Positions 1-9,015 of a stretch of DNA of 64,000 nucleotides are shown here, in pieces. Below the pieces are notes generated by a model. It searched no databases. It worked only from the letters and a program-made list of their open reading frames with translations, and had not been told where the DNA came from. Every line of letters starts with the position of its first letter. Position 1 is the first letter of the stretch. The position numbers and the translations under genes are program-made. Origin of the DNA: Rugosimonospora acidiphila. GTDB taxonomy: Bacteria; Actinomycetota; Actinomycetes; Mycobacteriales; Micromonosporaceae. The stretch is from contig NZ_BAABJQ010000010.1 in NCBI RefSeq assembly GCF_039543385.1, forward strand, positions 186,001 through 250,000, written 5' to 3'.

Positions 1-658
1 CGCCGCCGAGGTCGACCTGGCCGCCCTCAAGGCACTGGCCGACGGTCTGGACGGCTCCGGCAAACCGCTGGTCGGTACGAGCGGGACGGCCATGCTCGTC
101 GTCGGGGGCATCGTCGGCCGCCCCGGTACCGAACGGGACGTGTTCCCGGGCGGCGGCTACCGGATCGACGGCGAGAACTTCGTGGCCTACCTCGCCTCGC
201 GCGGCGTACGCTCTTCGATCGTCCGGCTCGCGCCCACGGTGCACAGCTCGCTTGACCACCACGGCTTCATCACGGCCATCATTGCCGCCGCCCGGCACGG
301 CGGGTACGCCGCATACGTCGGCGAGGGCGCCAACCGGTGGCCGGCCGTGCACACGCTCGACGCGGCCAACCTCTACCGGCTAGCCCTCGAAAAGGCGCCG
401 GGCGGCTCGCGCTTGCACGCTGTCGCCGACCAGGGCGTCCCGTTCGCCGAGATCGCCGCCGCCGTCGGCCGCAACCTGGGCATCCCGGTCCGGAGCATCG
501 GCACCGAGGAGGCGACCGACTACTTCGGCTTCCTCGGACCGTTCGCGCAGCTGGACAACCCGACGTCGGCCGCGATCACCCGCGAACTGCTCGGCTGGAC
601 CCCGACCCGCCCTGGCCTCATCGCCGACCTCGACGAGGGCCACTACTTCCAGGCGTGA
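1..658 (+). CDS. SDR-superfamily NAD(P)-binding oxidoreductase, 5' end outside the window
   Basis: An open frame runs from the left edge (first whole codon at base 2) to TGA at 656-658, so the N-terminal Rossmann glycine motif is missing. What remains matches the middle and C-terminal part of an extended or atypical SDR: a GTSGT turn, the VRLAPTVH segment typical of NAD-dependent epimerase-like SDRs, and a closing LLGWTPTRPGL segment common to this family. Such proteins are cytoplasmic NAD(P)H-dependent reductases or epimerases; no substrate can be read. It is followed by a TetR gene 262 bp downstream, an arrangement often seen for stress or xenobiotic reductases. Confidence 0.75.
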   Translation, partial: AAEVDLAALKALADGLDGSGKPLVGTSGTAMLVVGGIVGRPGTERDVFPGGGYRIDGENFVAYLASRGVRSSIVRLAPTVHSSLDHHGFITAIIAAARHGGYAAYVGEGANRWPAVHTLDAANLYRLALEKAPGGSRLHAVADQGVPFAEIAAAVGRNLGIPVRSIGTEEATDYFGFLGPFAQLDNPTSAAITRELLGWTPTRPGLIADLDEGHYFQA

Positions 659-919
659 GAATCACATCGTCGCACCCGTCGGCGATGTATCTGTCCAATG
701 AGGACACTTGTCGCGGGACGCGTACTCGGTTTTCCATGGCAGGCACCCCTCGGAGACGTCGCCTCGCACCGCAGATCCCTTGCTGGTGCCCGACTGGCCC
801 GATCGTCTACCACGCGGAAGAACGCGTCAGAGCCCTCAGGAAGTCGATCGTCTAATGTAGATATAGAACGATCCGGAAATTCCTTGACGCGTCGTTACTC
901 GCCTGAGTAATTTTTACCC

Positions 920-1648
920 ATGCGAGTCACGACGTCGCCGACAGTCGACAGTCAAAGCTCCGCCAGCGCTACCCGCCGCGCGCAGATCGTCGAGTCCGCG
1001 ATCGAGTGCATCGCCGAACTGGGCTATGCGCACGCCTCGTTTGCCCAGATCGCCAAGCGGGCGGGGATCAGCAGCACCCGCCTGATCTCGTACCACTTCG
1101 CCGGCAAGGAAGACCTGATCCGGGCGGTGGTGCAGGAGGCGCTCCGGGCCGCCGCCGCGTACATGCACCCCCGCCTGCAGGGTCAGGCCAGCCCGTCGGC
1201 GACGCTGGCCACCTACATCACCTCGAACCTGGAGTTCATCGGCACCCATCCGGCGCACATCCGGGCCGTGGTGGAGATAGCTTCCAACGCCCGCCCGGCG
1301 CCCGGCACGCCGATCATCGACATGTCCGGGCCCGGATCACCGCTGGCCCTGCTGGAGCAGCTGTTCCGGCGGGGCCAGGAGGCGGGCGAGTTCCGTGCCT
1401 TCGATCCCCGCGTCATGGCCGTGACCCTTCGCGCGGCCATCGACACCGCCGTCACCGAGCTGGCCGCTAACCCGGGCCTGGACCTGGACGGATACGCCCG
1501 CGAACTGGTTGCCCTGTTCGACCTGGCCACTCGAAAGGACCCAAGGCGGCGATGCTCGCCCAGGACTGCCACGCCCCCGAACCGGCAGCGCCGCCGCCCC
1601 GACCCACCAAAGGGCACTGGTGGGCGACCGCCACCGGCCGAGCGCTGA
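920..1648 (+). CDS. TetR/AcrR-family transcriptional regulator
   Basis: A 242-aa protein with an N-terminal TetR HTH at about residues 19-66: RRAQIVESAIECIAELG, then FAQIAKRAGISSTRLISYHF, then the conserved F-x-K-E/D-L continuation. The C-terminal ligand domain has the shape of the TetR_C families that carry R..AI..A near the end. Residues after about 208 are Arg/Pro-rich and look like readthrough past the normal family length of about 200 aa, so the original stop may have been lost by frameshift. The HTH and following residues (SYHFAGK) resemble the TetR at 7,634. A short AT-richer stretch at 853-915 probably holds the promoter. Confidence 0.85.
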   Translation: MRVTTSPTVDSQSSASATRRAQIVESAIECIAELGYAHASFAQIAKRAGISSTRLISYHFAGKEDLIRAVVQEALRAAAAYMHPRLQGQASPSATLATYITSNLEFIGTHPAHIRAVVEIASNARPAPGTPIIDMSGPGSPLALLEQLFRRGQEAGEFRAFDPRVMAVTLRAAIDTAVTELAANPGLDLDGYARELVALFDLATRKDPRRRCSPRTATPPNRQRRRPDPPKGTGGRPPPAER

Positions 1649-2017
1649 GCCGTGATCGGCTCCCTGCTCACCGACCTGGTCTTGCCGTGAGCGTTGCTGG
1701 CCTCGGCGGCGGCACCGGTCGGCGTGGTGATGTACCGCGTCGTCCCGCGCAGCCAGGTCGAGTTCTTCACACTGCTCAGCTTCACGTCGAGGCGGTGGAC
1801 CTGGTGCTGCCGGCCCTGACCGGCAACCCCGCGCCCTGCTCATCCGTGACGCCTGGACCGGAATGGTCGGCGGCCTGGCCGGAGTGTGAGTGTCCGGCTC
1901 GCTCATCCGCCGACGGCCGGTCCTGATGGTTGTGCTCCGCTCCTTCGTGCTCAGCAAGTCCGGCCCCGACGGCCTGCACGCCTGACCACCCGCCACCCTG
2001 GCGAAAGGAAACCCATC
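1649..2017 (+). other. gap between TetR and hydrolase genes; possible decayed fragment
   Basis: About 370 bases without a convincing intact gene. From 1,690 one frame reads a short hydrophobic-then-basic stretch (ALLASAAAPVGVVMYRVVP) that looks like part of a membrane protein, but it is interrupted by several stops. I see no RNA gene or strong hairpin here. A Shine-Dalgarno-like GAAAGGA lies at the end of the gap and serves the hydrolase. Confidence 0.3.
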
Positions 2018-2968
2018 ATGCCTCGCACCACCCGCCGCACCATGCTCCGCACCGCCGCGCAGGGTGCGCTGGTCGGCGCGGCTGCCATCGGCGTGGCCGC
2101 CACACCCGCCCACGCCTCCGGCCGCCCCAGCCCTACCTTCGTGTTCGTTCACGGCGCCAACAGCAGTGGCGGGCTGTGGACTCCCGTCATCGTGGAGCTG
2201 GCGGCGCTCGGGTACCGCGCCGTCGCCGTCGATCTGCCGGGCCACGGTCTCCAGGCCAGCATTCCAGTGTCCTACCAGGCACCGCAGGACCTGGACGCCT
2301 TCGCCACCGAGCCGTCCAACATGGCCGCGGTCACCCTGGACAGCACGGTGAGCTTCCTGACCGACGTGGTGCGCCGAGTGGCCGCGCACGGGCCGGTCAT
2401 CCTGGTCGGTCAGAGCCTGGGCGGCCTCAGCATCACCGGAGTGGCCAACCGCGTGCCCCACCTGGTCTCACGGCTCGTTTATATCTCGGCCTTCTGCTGC
2501 GTCGAGCTGCCCACCGTGTACGACTACTACGTGACTCCGGAGGGCCTTCCGAGCGCCGTGCTCACGATCCCCAAGGTCGGCGATCCCGCTCAGACCGGAG
2601 CGTTGCGTACCAACTGGCGCTCGGCCGACCCGACGTTCCTCGAAGAGGTGCGGACCGCGTTCCTGGCCGACGGGACCGAGGAGCAGCTTCGCGCGATCAT
2701 CGCCGGTTGCCAGCCCGACGAGTCCGCGCTGATGTCCTTCACCGACGCGCGCATCGACCCGACGACGTGGGGACGGGTGCCGCACACCTTCGTCCGGCTC
2801 ACCGATGACCAGGCGATCCCGTTGCCCCTGCAGGACAAGATGATCGCGGAGGCGGACGCGGCCACGCCGCACAACAAGTTCGACCTGCACACCCTGACCT
2901 CCAGCCACCTCGGCTACCTGACCCGACCGCAGACCATGTCCACCATCCTGGCCGGCCTGGCGCACTAG
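2018..2968 (+). CDS. Tat-exported alpha/beta hydrolase
   Basis: A 316-aa protein. The ATG at 2018 was chosen because GAAAGGA lies 10 bases upstream and because it places a twin-arginine signal at the start (TTRRTMLRTA, then a hydrophobic run ending in an AHA cleavage site near residue 32). The mature part is an alpha/beta hydrolase: HGAN oxyanion region at about residue 46, nucleophile elbow GQSLGG at about 132, and a C-terminal His in SSHLGY. The family acts on esters, lactones or similar bonds; the product would work outside the membrane or on the cell wall side. A strong hairpin follows the stop, so the gene is probably monocistronic. Confidence 0.85.
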   Translation: MPRTTRRTMLRTAAQGALVGAAAIGVAATPAHASGRPSPTFVFVHGANSSGGLWTPVIVELAALGYRAVAVDLPGHGLQASIPVSYQAPQDLDAFATEPSNMAAVTLDSTVSFLTDVVRRVAAHGPVILVGQSLGGLSITGVANRVPHLVSRLVYISAFCCVELPTVYDYYVTPEGLPSAVLTIPKVGDPAQTGALRTNWRSADPTFLEEVRTAFLADGTEEQLRAIIAGCQPDESALMSFTDARIDPTTWGRVPHTFVRLTDDQAIPLPLQDKMIAEADAATPHNKFDLHTLTSSHLGYLTRPQTMSTILAGLAH

Positions 2969-2990
2969 CGCCCAGCCGTTCTTAAGGGAA

Positions 2991-3023
2991 GGGACAGCGG
3001 CACGAGCGTCGTGCCGCTGTCCC
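2991..3023 (+). terminator. hairpin terminator after the Tat hydrolase
   Basis: A perfect 15-bp inverted repeat with a 3-nt GCG loop (arms begin GGGACAGC and end GCTGTCCC) lies 22 bases after the hydrolase stop. It has no T tract, as is usual for actinobacterial terminators. Confidence 0.7.
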
Positions 3024-3375
3024 GTAGCCCTTTACGATCCGGTCGATTTCGCCGCGGGACTCGTAGCACGTCCGGACGTTGAGAAGTATGACGCCAATTG
3101 CCCGTCGACAAACGATGTGTTGGACAAGGCCCGATGGGCGATGGGACATCAACGGTCAGCGGACAAGAATTGAGACATCCATCCTGTTGTACGATGCGGC
3201 ATTTCATGGCCTCTGCGGTGGAGTTGGCGCACCCGTCGACGCTGTGACCTGCGGTGGGCCGCCTTCGGTGGTAGAACGAGTGCGCGACTTCGTCGGTGAG
3301 GGTGGCCCGTTCAGCCTCCCCGTTGCGCGAGCCGGAATTTCGTGTCCTCTTTGGCAGGCCGATAGCTTCGGATTC
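3024..3375 (+). other. gap upstream of the amidase gene
   Basis: About 350 bases of slightly lower GC content. The amidase frame stays open through it, but residues encoded here show no amidase similarity. I see no RNA gene or repeat; it probably holds the amidase promoter. Confidence 0.3.
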
Positions 3376-4827
3376 ATGGAGTGGAACTTTCAGACGGCCG
3401 AAGAGCTTGTTGCCGCGTTGCGCGCTGGTGCGGTGACATCGGTGGAACTGACCGATGAGGCGATCGCCTGTATCGAGTGCGACGACGAGGTGATCAACGC
3501 GATCTGCGTGCCGGACTTCGACCGTGCGCGGGCCAACGCACACCGTGCCGACCAGGCACGCGCCCGCGGCGAGGATGGGCCGTTGCTCGGTGTTCCGGTG
3601 ACGGTCAAGGAGTCGTACAACATCGCCGGGCTGCCCACGACCTGGGGCATGCCGCCGCACCGGAACTATATGCCGGCCGAGGACGCGGTACAGGTGTCGC
3701 GACTCAAGGCCGCGGGCGCGGTGATCCTCGGTAAGACCAATGTGCCGTTGGGGCTGCAGGATATAGAGAGCTTCAACGAGGTCTACGGCACCACCAACAA
3801 CCCGTGGGATCACGGTCGCACGTCGGGCGGATCCTCTGGGGGGTCAGCGGCGGCCCTGGCGGCCGGATTCGGCGCCCTGTCCATCGGCTCCGACATCGCC
3901 GGCTCGCTGCGCACCCCCGCGCATTTCTGCGGCGTCTATGCGCACAAGCCGACCCTCGGGCTGGCGGCCATCCGCGGAATGGTCCCGCCGCCCGAGCCGG
4001 CATTGCCGGCCGACCTCGACCTCGCCGTCGTCGGTCCGATGGCTCGCACCGCCCGCGACCTCACGCTCCTGCTCGACGTCATGGCCGGACCGGACCCGCT
4101 GACGCTCGGCGTCGCGTACGAGTTGACGCTGCCGCCCGCGCGCCACGAGCAGCTTCGCGACTTCCGGGTGCTGGTCCTCGACGAGCATCCGCTCATTCCG
4201 ACCGGCTCCGCCGTGCGAACGGGCGTGAACCGGATGGCCGAGGCGCTCGCCAGCGGCGGAGCCCGCGTTGAACGGCACAGCCCGCTGCTGCCCGACCTGA
4301 CCGAGGCCGCGACGCTCTACATGCAATTGCTGATCTCGGGCTCCGTCGCGCGTTTTCCCATCGAATCGCACGAGCAGTTGCGGACCCGCGCCGCCGGACT
4401 GAGCGCGGACGACCAGAGTCTTGACGCCGTGCGACGCCGCGCCATGGTGTTCAGCCACCGCGACTGGATTGAGGCGAACAACCGCCGGGAACTCCACCGC
4501 CACGGCTGGCGGCAGCTGTTCGCCGAGTTCGACGCCGTGGTGTGCCCGATCACGCCCACTCCCGCGTTTCCGCACGACCACAACCGCAATCCGTTGGAAC
4601 GGCGCATCGACGTTGACGGCGTCGGGTACCCGTACTTCGACCAGCTCGTCTGGGCCGGCCTGGCCACCATGCCCGGCCTGCCCGCCACCGCCATACCCGC
4701 GGGCCGGTCCCCCGAGGGGCTGCCGGTCGGAGTGCAGCTCATCGGCCCGATGTTCGAGGACCGCACCCCGCTGCGGCTGGCCGAACTGCTCGAACAGAAG
4801 ACCGGCGGCTTCCAGGCACCGAAGTAG
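3376..4827 (+). CDS. amidase signature family protein
   Basis: A 483-aa protein; the ATG at 3376 was preferred over upstream in-frame starts because family similarity begins there (FQTAEELVAALRAG). The Ser-cis-Ser-Lys catalytic triad is visible: Lys in PVTVKESYN (about residue 80), the cis-Ser in the GGSSGGSAAALAAG loop (about 157) and the nucleophile Ser in SDIAGSLRTPAHFCG (about 180). The family hydrolyses amides and is also the fold of GatA, but this protein has no gatB/gatC neighbours and a divergent C-terminus, so a catabolic amidase is more likely. Probably cytoplasmic; substrate unknown. Confidence 0.88.
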   Translation: MEWNFQTAEELVAALRAGAVTSVELTDEAIACIECDDEVINAICVPDFDRARANAHRADQARARGEDGPLLGVPVTVKESYNIAGLPTTWGMPPHRNYMPAEDAVQVSRLKAAGAVILGKTNVPLGLQDIESFNEVYGTTNNPWDHGRTSGGSSGGSAAALAAGFGALSIGSDIAGSLRTPAHFCGVYAHKPTLGLAAIRGMVPPPEPALPADLDLAVVGPMARTARDLTLLLDVMAGPDPLTLGVAYELTLPPARHEQLRDFRVLVLDEHPLIPTGSAVRTGVNRMAEALASGGARVERHSPLLPDLTEAATLYMQLLISGSVARFPIESHEQLRTRAAGLSADDQSLDAVRRRAMVFSHRDWIEANNRRELHRHGWRQLFAEFDAVVCPITPTPAFPHDHNRNPLERRIDVDGVGYPYFDQLVWAGLATMPGLPATAIPAGRSPEGLPVGVQLIGPMFEDRTPLRLAELLEQKTGGFQAPK

Positions 4828-5106
4828 GGCGCACTGGCCAGCTGACCGGGACGCGGCAGGGACAGGCGTTGTCGAGAACTCCGATCCATGCCGACGCGCG
4901 CTTGTCGGCATGTCCGGGCACCGGCCCAGCCCGATCCGTCGTGAGACCGGCAGCGCGCGGACGCGGTAGATCAGCGCACGCTGAAGCGGTTGGCCTGCCT
5001 GCATATGACGGAGTGCGTGCAAGACCGGCGGGCCGCAGGAAGGCGTTCTGCCGCTGTCGCCCTGCATTCCGGGTGTGACGGCGCGGGCCGGCGGTCGAAC
5101 AGGCGG

Positions 5107-5981
5107 TCATCCCAGGTTCGGCGTGTACCGGTACTGGATTGGTTGGAGGCGGATCGGCTCCGGTTTCCAATCCTCGTCGCGCCACAGCCGGCCGCCCGTG
5201 ACCCGCCAGGATCCGTTCCGATCGAAGGTCACCTTAAGATCGTGGACGATCGCGAGCATGGTGCGTACTCCGCCATTCAGGGCCGACTCCACCTCGCCTG
5301 CGGTGACGAACACGTCTCCTAGACCATTTTGAGTACCCTTCACCTCGACACGAGATACGGATCACTTTCGGGACCGATCTCGTAGTCATACGGGCTGTTC
5401 GTCGACGTGTCGTGGATGTCATCGACCGCCCAGCCGTCCCGGACCAGACAGGCGTGGACCATGCCCATTGCGGCGGCTTCGATCTTGCCTCGAAGTATCG
5501 CATCCTGCAATTGCCGCTGCCCGGCTGCGGCGCTGTTGCCTGACGAGCCGATCCGCAACACGTCAATCGTTCTCCAGCCGTGCCGCAGAAGGTCGTGCTC
5601 TCCGCGGATCCGGGGTTGCATGATTTCGCGGACGAGTCGGTAGGTCCAGCCGAGGACATATCGGCGGCCTCGGGTGAGTCGATCAGTGAACGGATCCGCG
5701 CGGAACTGATCCTCCGCCACGCCGGCCCGCGTGGCGAGCGGCTCAAGGAGTCGCCAGGCGGCATCAACGTCGTCGCAGCGATCGCGAGCGACAGATACGA
5801 CCTCGACCTCCCACGTGAGCATTCCGGAGCCCGGTTTGCCGGAGACCATGATCACGTGGTCGCCGGACTCGAGATCCGTGTATGGCTGAAGCTGGCTCTC
5901 CCACACATGCCACTCGAGACACACTTCGTTGGCCAGCATCTCGGTGTCGGGAAGAATCTGTTTCTTCAGGCGGACTGGCAT
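5107..5981 (-). pseudogene. DUF3883 (PD-(D/E)XK nuclease-like) protein split by a frameshift
   Basis: Two minus-strand frames form one DUF3883 protein. The upstream frame (start ATG about 5981, GGAGG 11 bases upstream) contains AAAMGMVHACLVRDGW and the SPYDYEIG segment; it stops at 5340. A shift of one frame gives VEVKGTQNGLGDVFVT, which completes the family motif (hydrophobic-E-V-K-G-T). The break lies exactly in front of the presumed catalytic E-x-K. The downstream frame can start at a GTG overlapping the upstream stop, so translational coupling of two chains is possible, but loss of function or a sequencing error is simpler. DUF3883 occurs in restriction and other defence-associated proteins. 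Confidence 0.75.
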
Positions 5982-6114
5982 AGCTTGGTGAGCCTCCGGA
6001 GTGACGACCAATGGGGAAGGTCGGGAGGGTACTGGTCGACGCCGGGTCCCGTCTTGTGTCTCTTGTCGAGGCAGGCCGTCACGCCTCGTGACATGCCCCG
6101 GCCCGGACCCTTGG

Positions 6115-6528
6115 CTACTGGCTGAGGAAGGGGTTCGACGCCTGAGGATTGGGCACGCCAGATCGGTCGGTCCGCGTTAGCTGCTGTCCGGCCGGTGTCT
6201 CGACGATCACCAGCCCTTCGTCCCGATGATCCCAGCCGCGGTCGGTGTAGTTCCAGACCGTCCGGTCAGCCAGCAACTCTGGCAAGCGCTCCCGAGAGAT
6301 GACCTCGTAGCTGCCGTCAGTGCGATCTGGACTCAGACGGCGTACCTCGATCAGCCCCTGATCAACGAGAGCAATCAACACGGGGCCGAGTTCGGGCGCG
6401 CGTTCCAACCTGTCGGCGAACTCGAGATCCGTACGCCAGTCGTAGATCGCACCAGGTAACAGGTCGTGTTCACGGGCGTTCACCATCAGGCACTGCTCGT
6501 CATGGCTCAGCTCATCCCACGTCCGCAT
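6115..6528 (-). CDS. hypothetical protein, 137 aa
   Basis: Starts best at ATG 6528 (MRTWDELSHDEQ). The protein is acidic and soluble, with no signal or membrane segment. It has a helical first half (LMVNAREHDLLPGAIYDW, LERAPELGPVLIALVDQGLIEV), which looks like a winged-helix style arrangement, and a Thr/Trp-rich second half (DRTVWNYTDRGWDH). I do not recognise a named family. It lies in the same orientation as the DUF3883 pseudogene and may once have been part of the same unit. Confidence 0.6.
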   Translation of the reverse strand: MRTWDELSHDEQCLMVNAREHDLLPGAIYDWRTDLEFADRLERAPELGPVLIALVDQGLIEVRRLSPDRTDGSYEVISRERLPELLADRTVWNYTDRGWDHRDEGLVIVETPAGQQLTRTDRSGVPNPQASNPFLSQ

Positions 6529-6664
6529 GATCAGATACTGGCACGAGCCAAACGTCCTGCACGACTGCGGTGTGCCGGGCGCCCAAGGATGGACCTCGAG
6601 CGACTCGCGCACCGTCACTTTGGAAGATTGATGATCTCGGGGGCCGCACGCTCGGCGCGCCCGG

Positions 6665-7264
6665 TCACGGCGGGTGCGTTAGTGCCCGCTCGTGACGGCG
6701 AGCGGCACCGGTTACTGGCCCGCTCGCTCTTGAAGCGTGCCCCACAGTCGAGGCGATAGGCGGAGTCTCCTGGGGCCGGCAGCCGTCTCGGGGCGGAGCC
6801 CCGGCTACCGCAGTGCCAGGAGAGATCGGGATTGCGGCTCTGCCCGGTCCCAGGTGCTGATGAATCCGGACCGGGGAACGCTCGGTCGGAGCCACGTGCC
6901 TACCGGTGGCGCCCATGGCGGCGGAGCGCCCCCACTCTGCGCGGGTCGTGAGGGTGAAGACCACGTCGAGCTTGGTCATCTCTACGTAGATGTCCAGGTG
7001 GTCCAAGGTGTCGTCGAGGTGAGGCCGCCTTCGTTGTTGGGGGCCGGGCTGTTTGGCCAGAATGTAGAGGCGGCAGAAGTTCTGGTAGTGCGGGTACAGG
7101 GCGGTTGTGCTGCCGTCCCCGATCGGGCTCCCACCCAGGTAGAGCTGGAACGTCCCGAACTTCTTGTCGCGGCTGGTCGGCGTGAACTCGACCCGGAACG
7201 TCTCGGCCGACCCAGCACCGGTCGGCGAGCCGGACGAGCCATTGTCGCCGTCGCCTATGCCCAT
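6665..7264 (-). CDS. hypothetical protein, possibly with a decayed 3' end
   Basis: From ATG 7264 the first about 110 residues look like real protein: FRVEFTPTSRDKKFGTFQLY, GGSPIGDGSTTALYPHYQNF, and later LDIYVEMTKLDVVFTL. This resembles small immunity-type or DUF proteins with a charged beta-rich core, but I cannot name a family. The C-terminal about 80 residues are Arg/Pro/Ala-rich with no structure pattern and probably represent readthrough after an indel. Its start abuts the aldo/keto reductase remnant on the other strand, so a recombination junction probably lies near 7,260. Confidence 0.4.
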   Translation of the reverse strand: MGIGDGDNGSSGSPTGAGSAETFRVEFTPTSRDKKFGTFQLYLGGSPIGDGSTTALYPHYQNFCRLYILAKQPGPQQRRRPHLDDTLDHLDIYVEMTKLDVVFTLTTRAEWGRSAAMGATGRHVAPTERSPVRIHQHLGPGRAAIPISPGTAVAGAPPRDGCRPQETPPIASTVGHASRASGPVTGAARRHERALTHPP

Positions 7265-7469
7265 CTCGTCGACCAGGGGGCGATGTTACGGGTCACCCTC
7301 GGACCGTGGCCCGGGTACCAAGCGCGTCAGGTGCGCCGAAGAGAACGTGGCGGCCGGGGCCATCTCACTGACCGCGCGGCAGCTGACCCGCATCGGTGAC
7401 GCGGTGCCGCGCCAGCTGGTCTCGGGTACCCGGTACGGCGGCCGCGGCATGGACCTGCTCGACCACTGA
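7257..7469 (+). pseudogene. C-terminal remnant of an aldo/keto reductase
   Basis: The plus frame ending at TGA 7467-7469 encodes GPGTKRVRCAEENVAAGAIS followed by LTARQLTRIGDAVP and GTRYGGRGMDLL. This is the characteristic C-terminus of aldo/keto reductases (PGTKR..EENV.A, then L...L..I, then G.RY). A second frame just upstream gives LVDQG, matching the preceding family segment, so there is also a frameshift. Nothing of the barrel upstream remains. Confidence 0.7.
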
Positions 7470-7633
7470 CACCGTGCGGCGGCGGCCGCACCGACCCCCC
7501 TCTCCGGTCGGTGCGGTCGTTCGGCGTCGCGAGTCGGCGGTTTGGCCCCCATTAGGCGGGTTTCCACTGCGGTGATCCAGAAACGATGACCGACCGCTTT
7601 CTGAATCCAGGCCGGGTGTGCTAGAAATTGGCC

Positions 7634-8254
7634 ATGCGGTCAACAACCAAACCAGGCGACCAAAGGTCGTTCACCGAGGCCGCCCGGCGTGAACAGATCG
7701 TGTCGGGTGCGATCGAGGTGCTCGCCACCAGCGGGTACGGCTCGTCCTCACTCGCCGCCATCGCCGGGCACCTCGGCATCAGCAAGGGGATCATCTCCTA
7801 CCACTTCGCCGGCAAGGCCGAGCTGCTCCAGGAGGTCGTGCAGACCGTGCTGCGCCGTGCGGAAGAGGCCATGACGCCGGCGGTGCAGGGCGCGCCCTCG
7901 TACACCGAGGCGCTACGCCGCTACATCACCGCGAACCTAGCGTTCATCTCGGCTGCGCGGCCGGCGGTGCTCGCCATGACCGAGGTGCTGACCAACGACC
8001 GCGCCATGCGCGGGGCCTTCGGCCGGTCGCAGCAGGAGGCGGTCGCCGCACTGGAGGCGCTGATCCAGGGCGGCGTCGACGCCGGCGAGTTCGACCGGGT
8101 CCCCGCGCGGGCGGCCGCCGTCGCGCTGCGCGCCTCGATCGACGCCGCGACCGGGCTGCTGCGCGCGGATCTGGAGTTCGACGTCGAGGCGTACGGGACC
8201 GACCTGATCGCCCTGTACGGCCGGGCGATCGCGAAGCCGGGGAGTGCCCGATGA
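7634..8254 (+). CDS. TetR/AcrR-family regulator of the ABC exporter operon
   Basis: A 206-aa protein, ATG 7634. It has a TetR HTH at about residues 15-62 (RREQIVSGAIEVLATSGYG, then LAAIAGHLGISKGIISYHF) and a C-terminal TetR ligand domain. Its stop overlaps the ATG of the ABC ATPase gene (ATGA), so regulator and transporter are one operon and the regulator probably represses its own promoter, which should lie in the A/T-richer segment at 7,600-7,630. Confidence 0.88.
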   Translation: MRSTTKPGDQRSFTEAARREQIVSGAIEVLATSGYGSSSLAAIAGHLGISKGIISYHFAGKAELLQEVVQTVLRRAEEAMTPAVQGAPSYTEALRRYITANLAFISAARPAVLAMTEVLTNDRAMRGAFGRSQQEAVAALEALIQGGVDAGEFDRVPARAAAVALRASIDAATGLLRADLEFDVEAYGTDLIALYGRAIAKPGSAR

Positions 8255-9015
8255 GCGCGGGTACCGGACCGGCGCTGCGGCTGCGCGGACTACGCAAGGC
8301 CTTCGGCGACCTGACCGCCGTCGACGACGTCGACCTGACCATTCCGGCCGGCTCCTTCTTCGGGCTCGTCGGGCCCAACGGTGCCGGGAAGACCACGATG
8401 CTGTCGATGGCCGTCGGGCTGATGCGGCCGGACGCCGGTACGGCGGCGGTGCTCGGGTACGACGTGTGGTCCGAGCCGGTACGGGCGAAGGAACTGCTCG
8501 GCGTGCTCCCCGACGGCGAATCCCTGCCGCAGCGGCTCAGCGGTCGTGAACTGCTCACCTACCTGGGCCTGCTGCGCGGGCTCGACGGGAACGTGGTGCG
8601 GGAACGCACCGAGGAACTGCTGACGGTGCTCGACCTGGCCGACGCCGGCTCCCGGCTGGTGGCCGACTACTCCACCGGCATGCGGAAGAAGATCGCGCTG
8701 GCGGTGGCCCTGCTGCACGGACCCCGCGTCGTCGTGCTGGACGAGCCGTTCGAGGCGGTCGATCCGGTCTCCGCCGCGACCATCCGGTCGATCCTGCACG
8801 GCTTCACCCGTACCGGCGGCACAGTGGTCTTCTCCAGCCACGTGATGGCACTGGTCGAGCAGCTCTGCGACCATGTGGCCATCCTTGCCCACGGCCGGGT
8901 GCGGGCCAGCGGAACTGTCGATGAGGTCCGGGCCGGGCGCACGCTGGACGAGGCGTTCAGCGACCTGGTCGGCGCCGGTGCGGCGGGTGGGGAGCTGTCA
9001 TGGTTCGCGTCCTGA
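8251..9015 (+). CDS. ABC transporter ATP-binding protein
   Basis: A 254-aa ATPase of the DrrA/CcmA-like exporter type. Walker A GPNGAGKTT (about residue 40), signature region DYSTGMRKKIALA in which the usual LSGGQ is replaced by YSTGM (common in drug-export ATPases), and Walker B VVVLDEPFEAVDP. The H-loop His follows in FSSHV. It powers the membrane partner encoded immediately downstream with a 16-base overlap. The operon order TetR-ATPase-permease suggests inducible export of a small molecule. Confidence 0.92.
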   Translation: MSAGTGPALRLRGLRKAFGDLTAVDDVDLTIPAGSFFGLVGPNGAGKTTMLSMAVGLMRPDAGTAAVLGYDVWSEPVRAKELLGVLPDGESLPQRLSGRELLTYLGLLRGLDGNVVRERTEELLTVLDLADAGSRLVADYSTGMRKKIALAVALLHGPRVVVLDEPFEAVDPVSAATIRSILHGFTRTGGTVVFSSHVMALVEQLCDHVAILAHGRVRASGTVDEVRAGRTLDEAFSDLVGAGAAGGELSWFAS

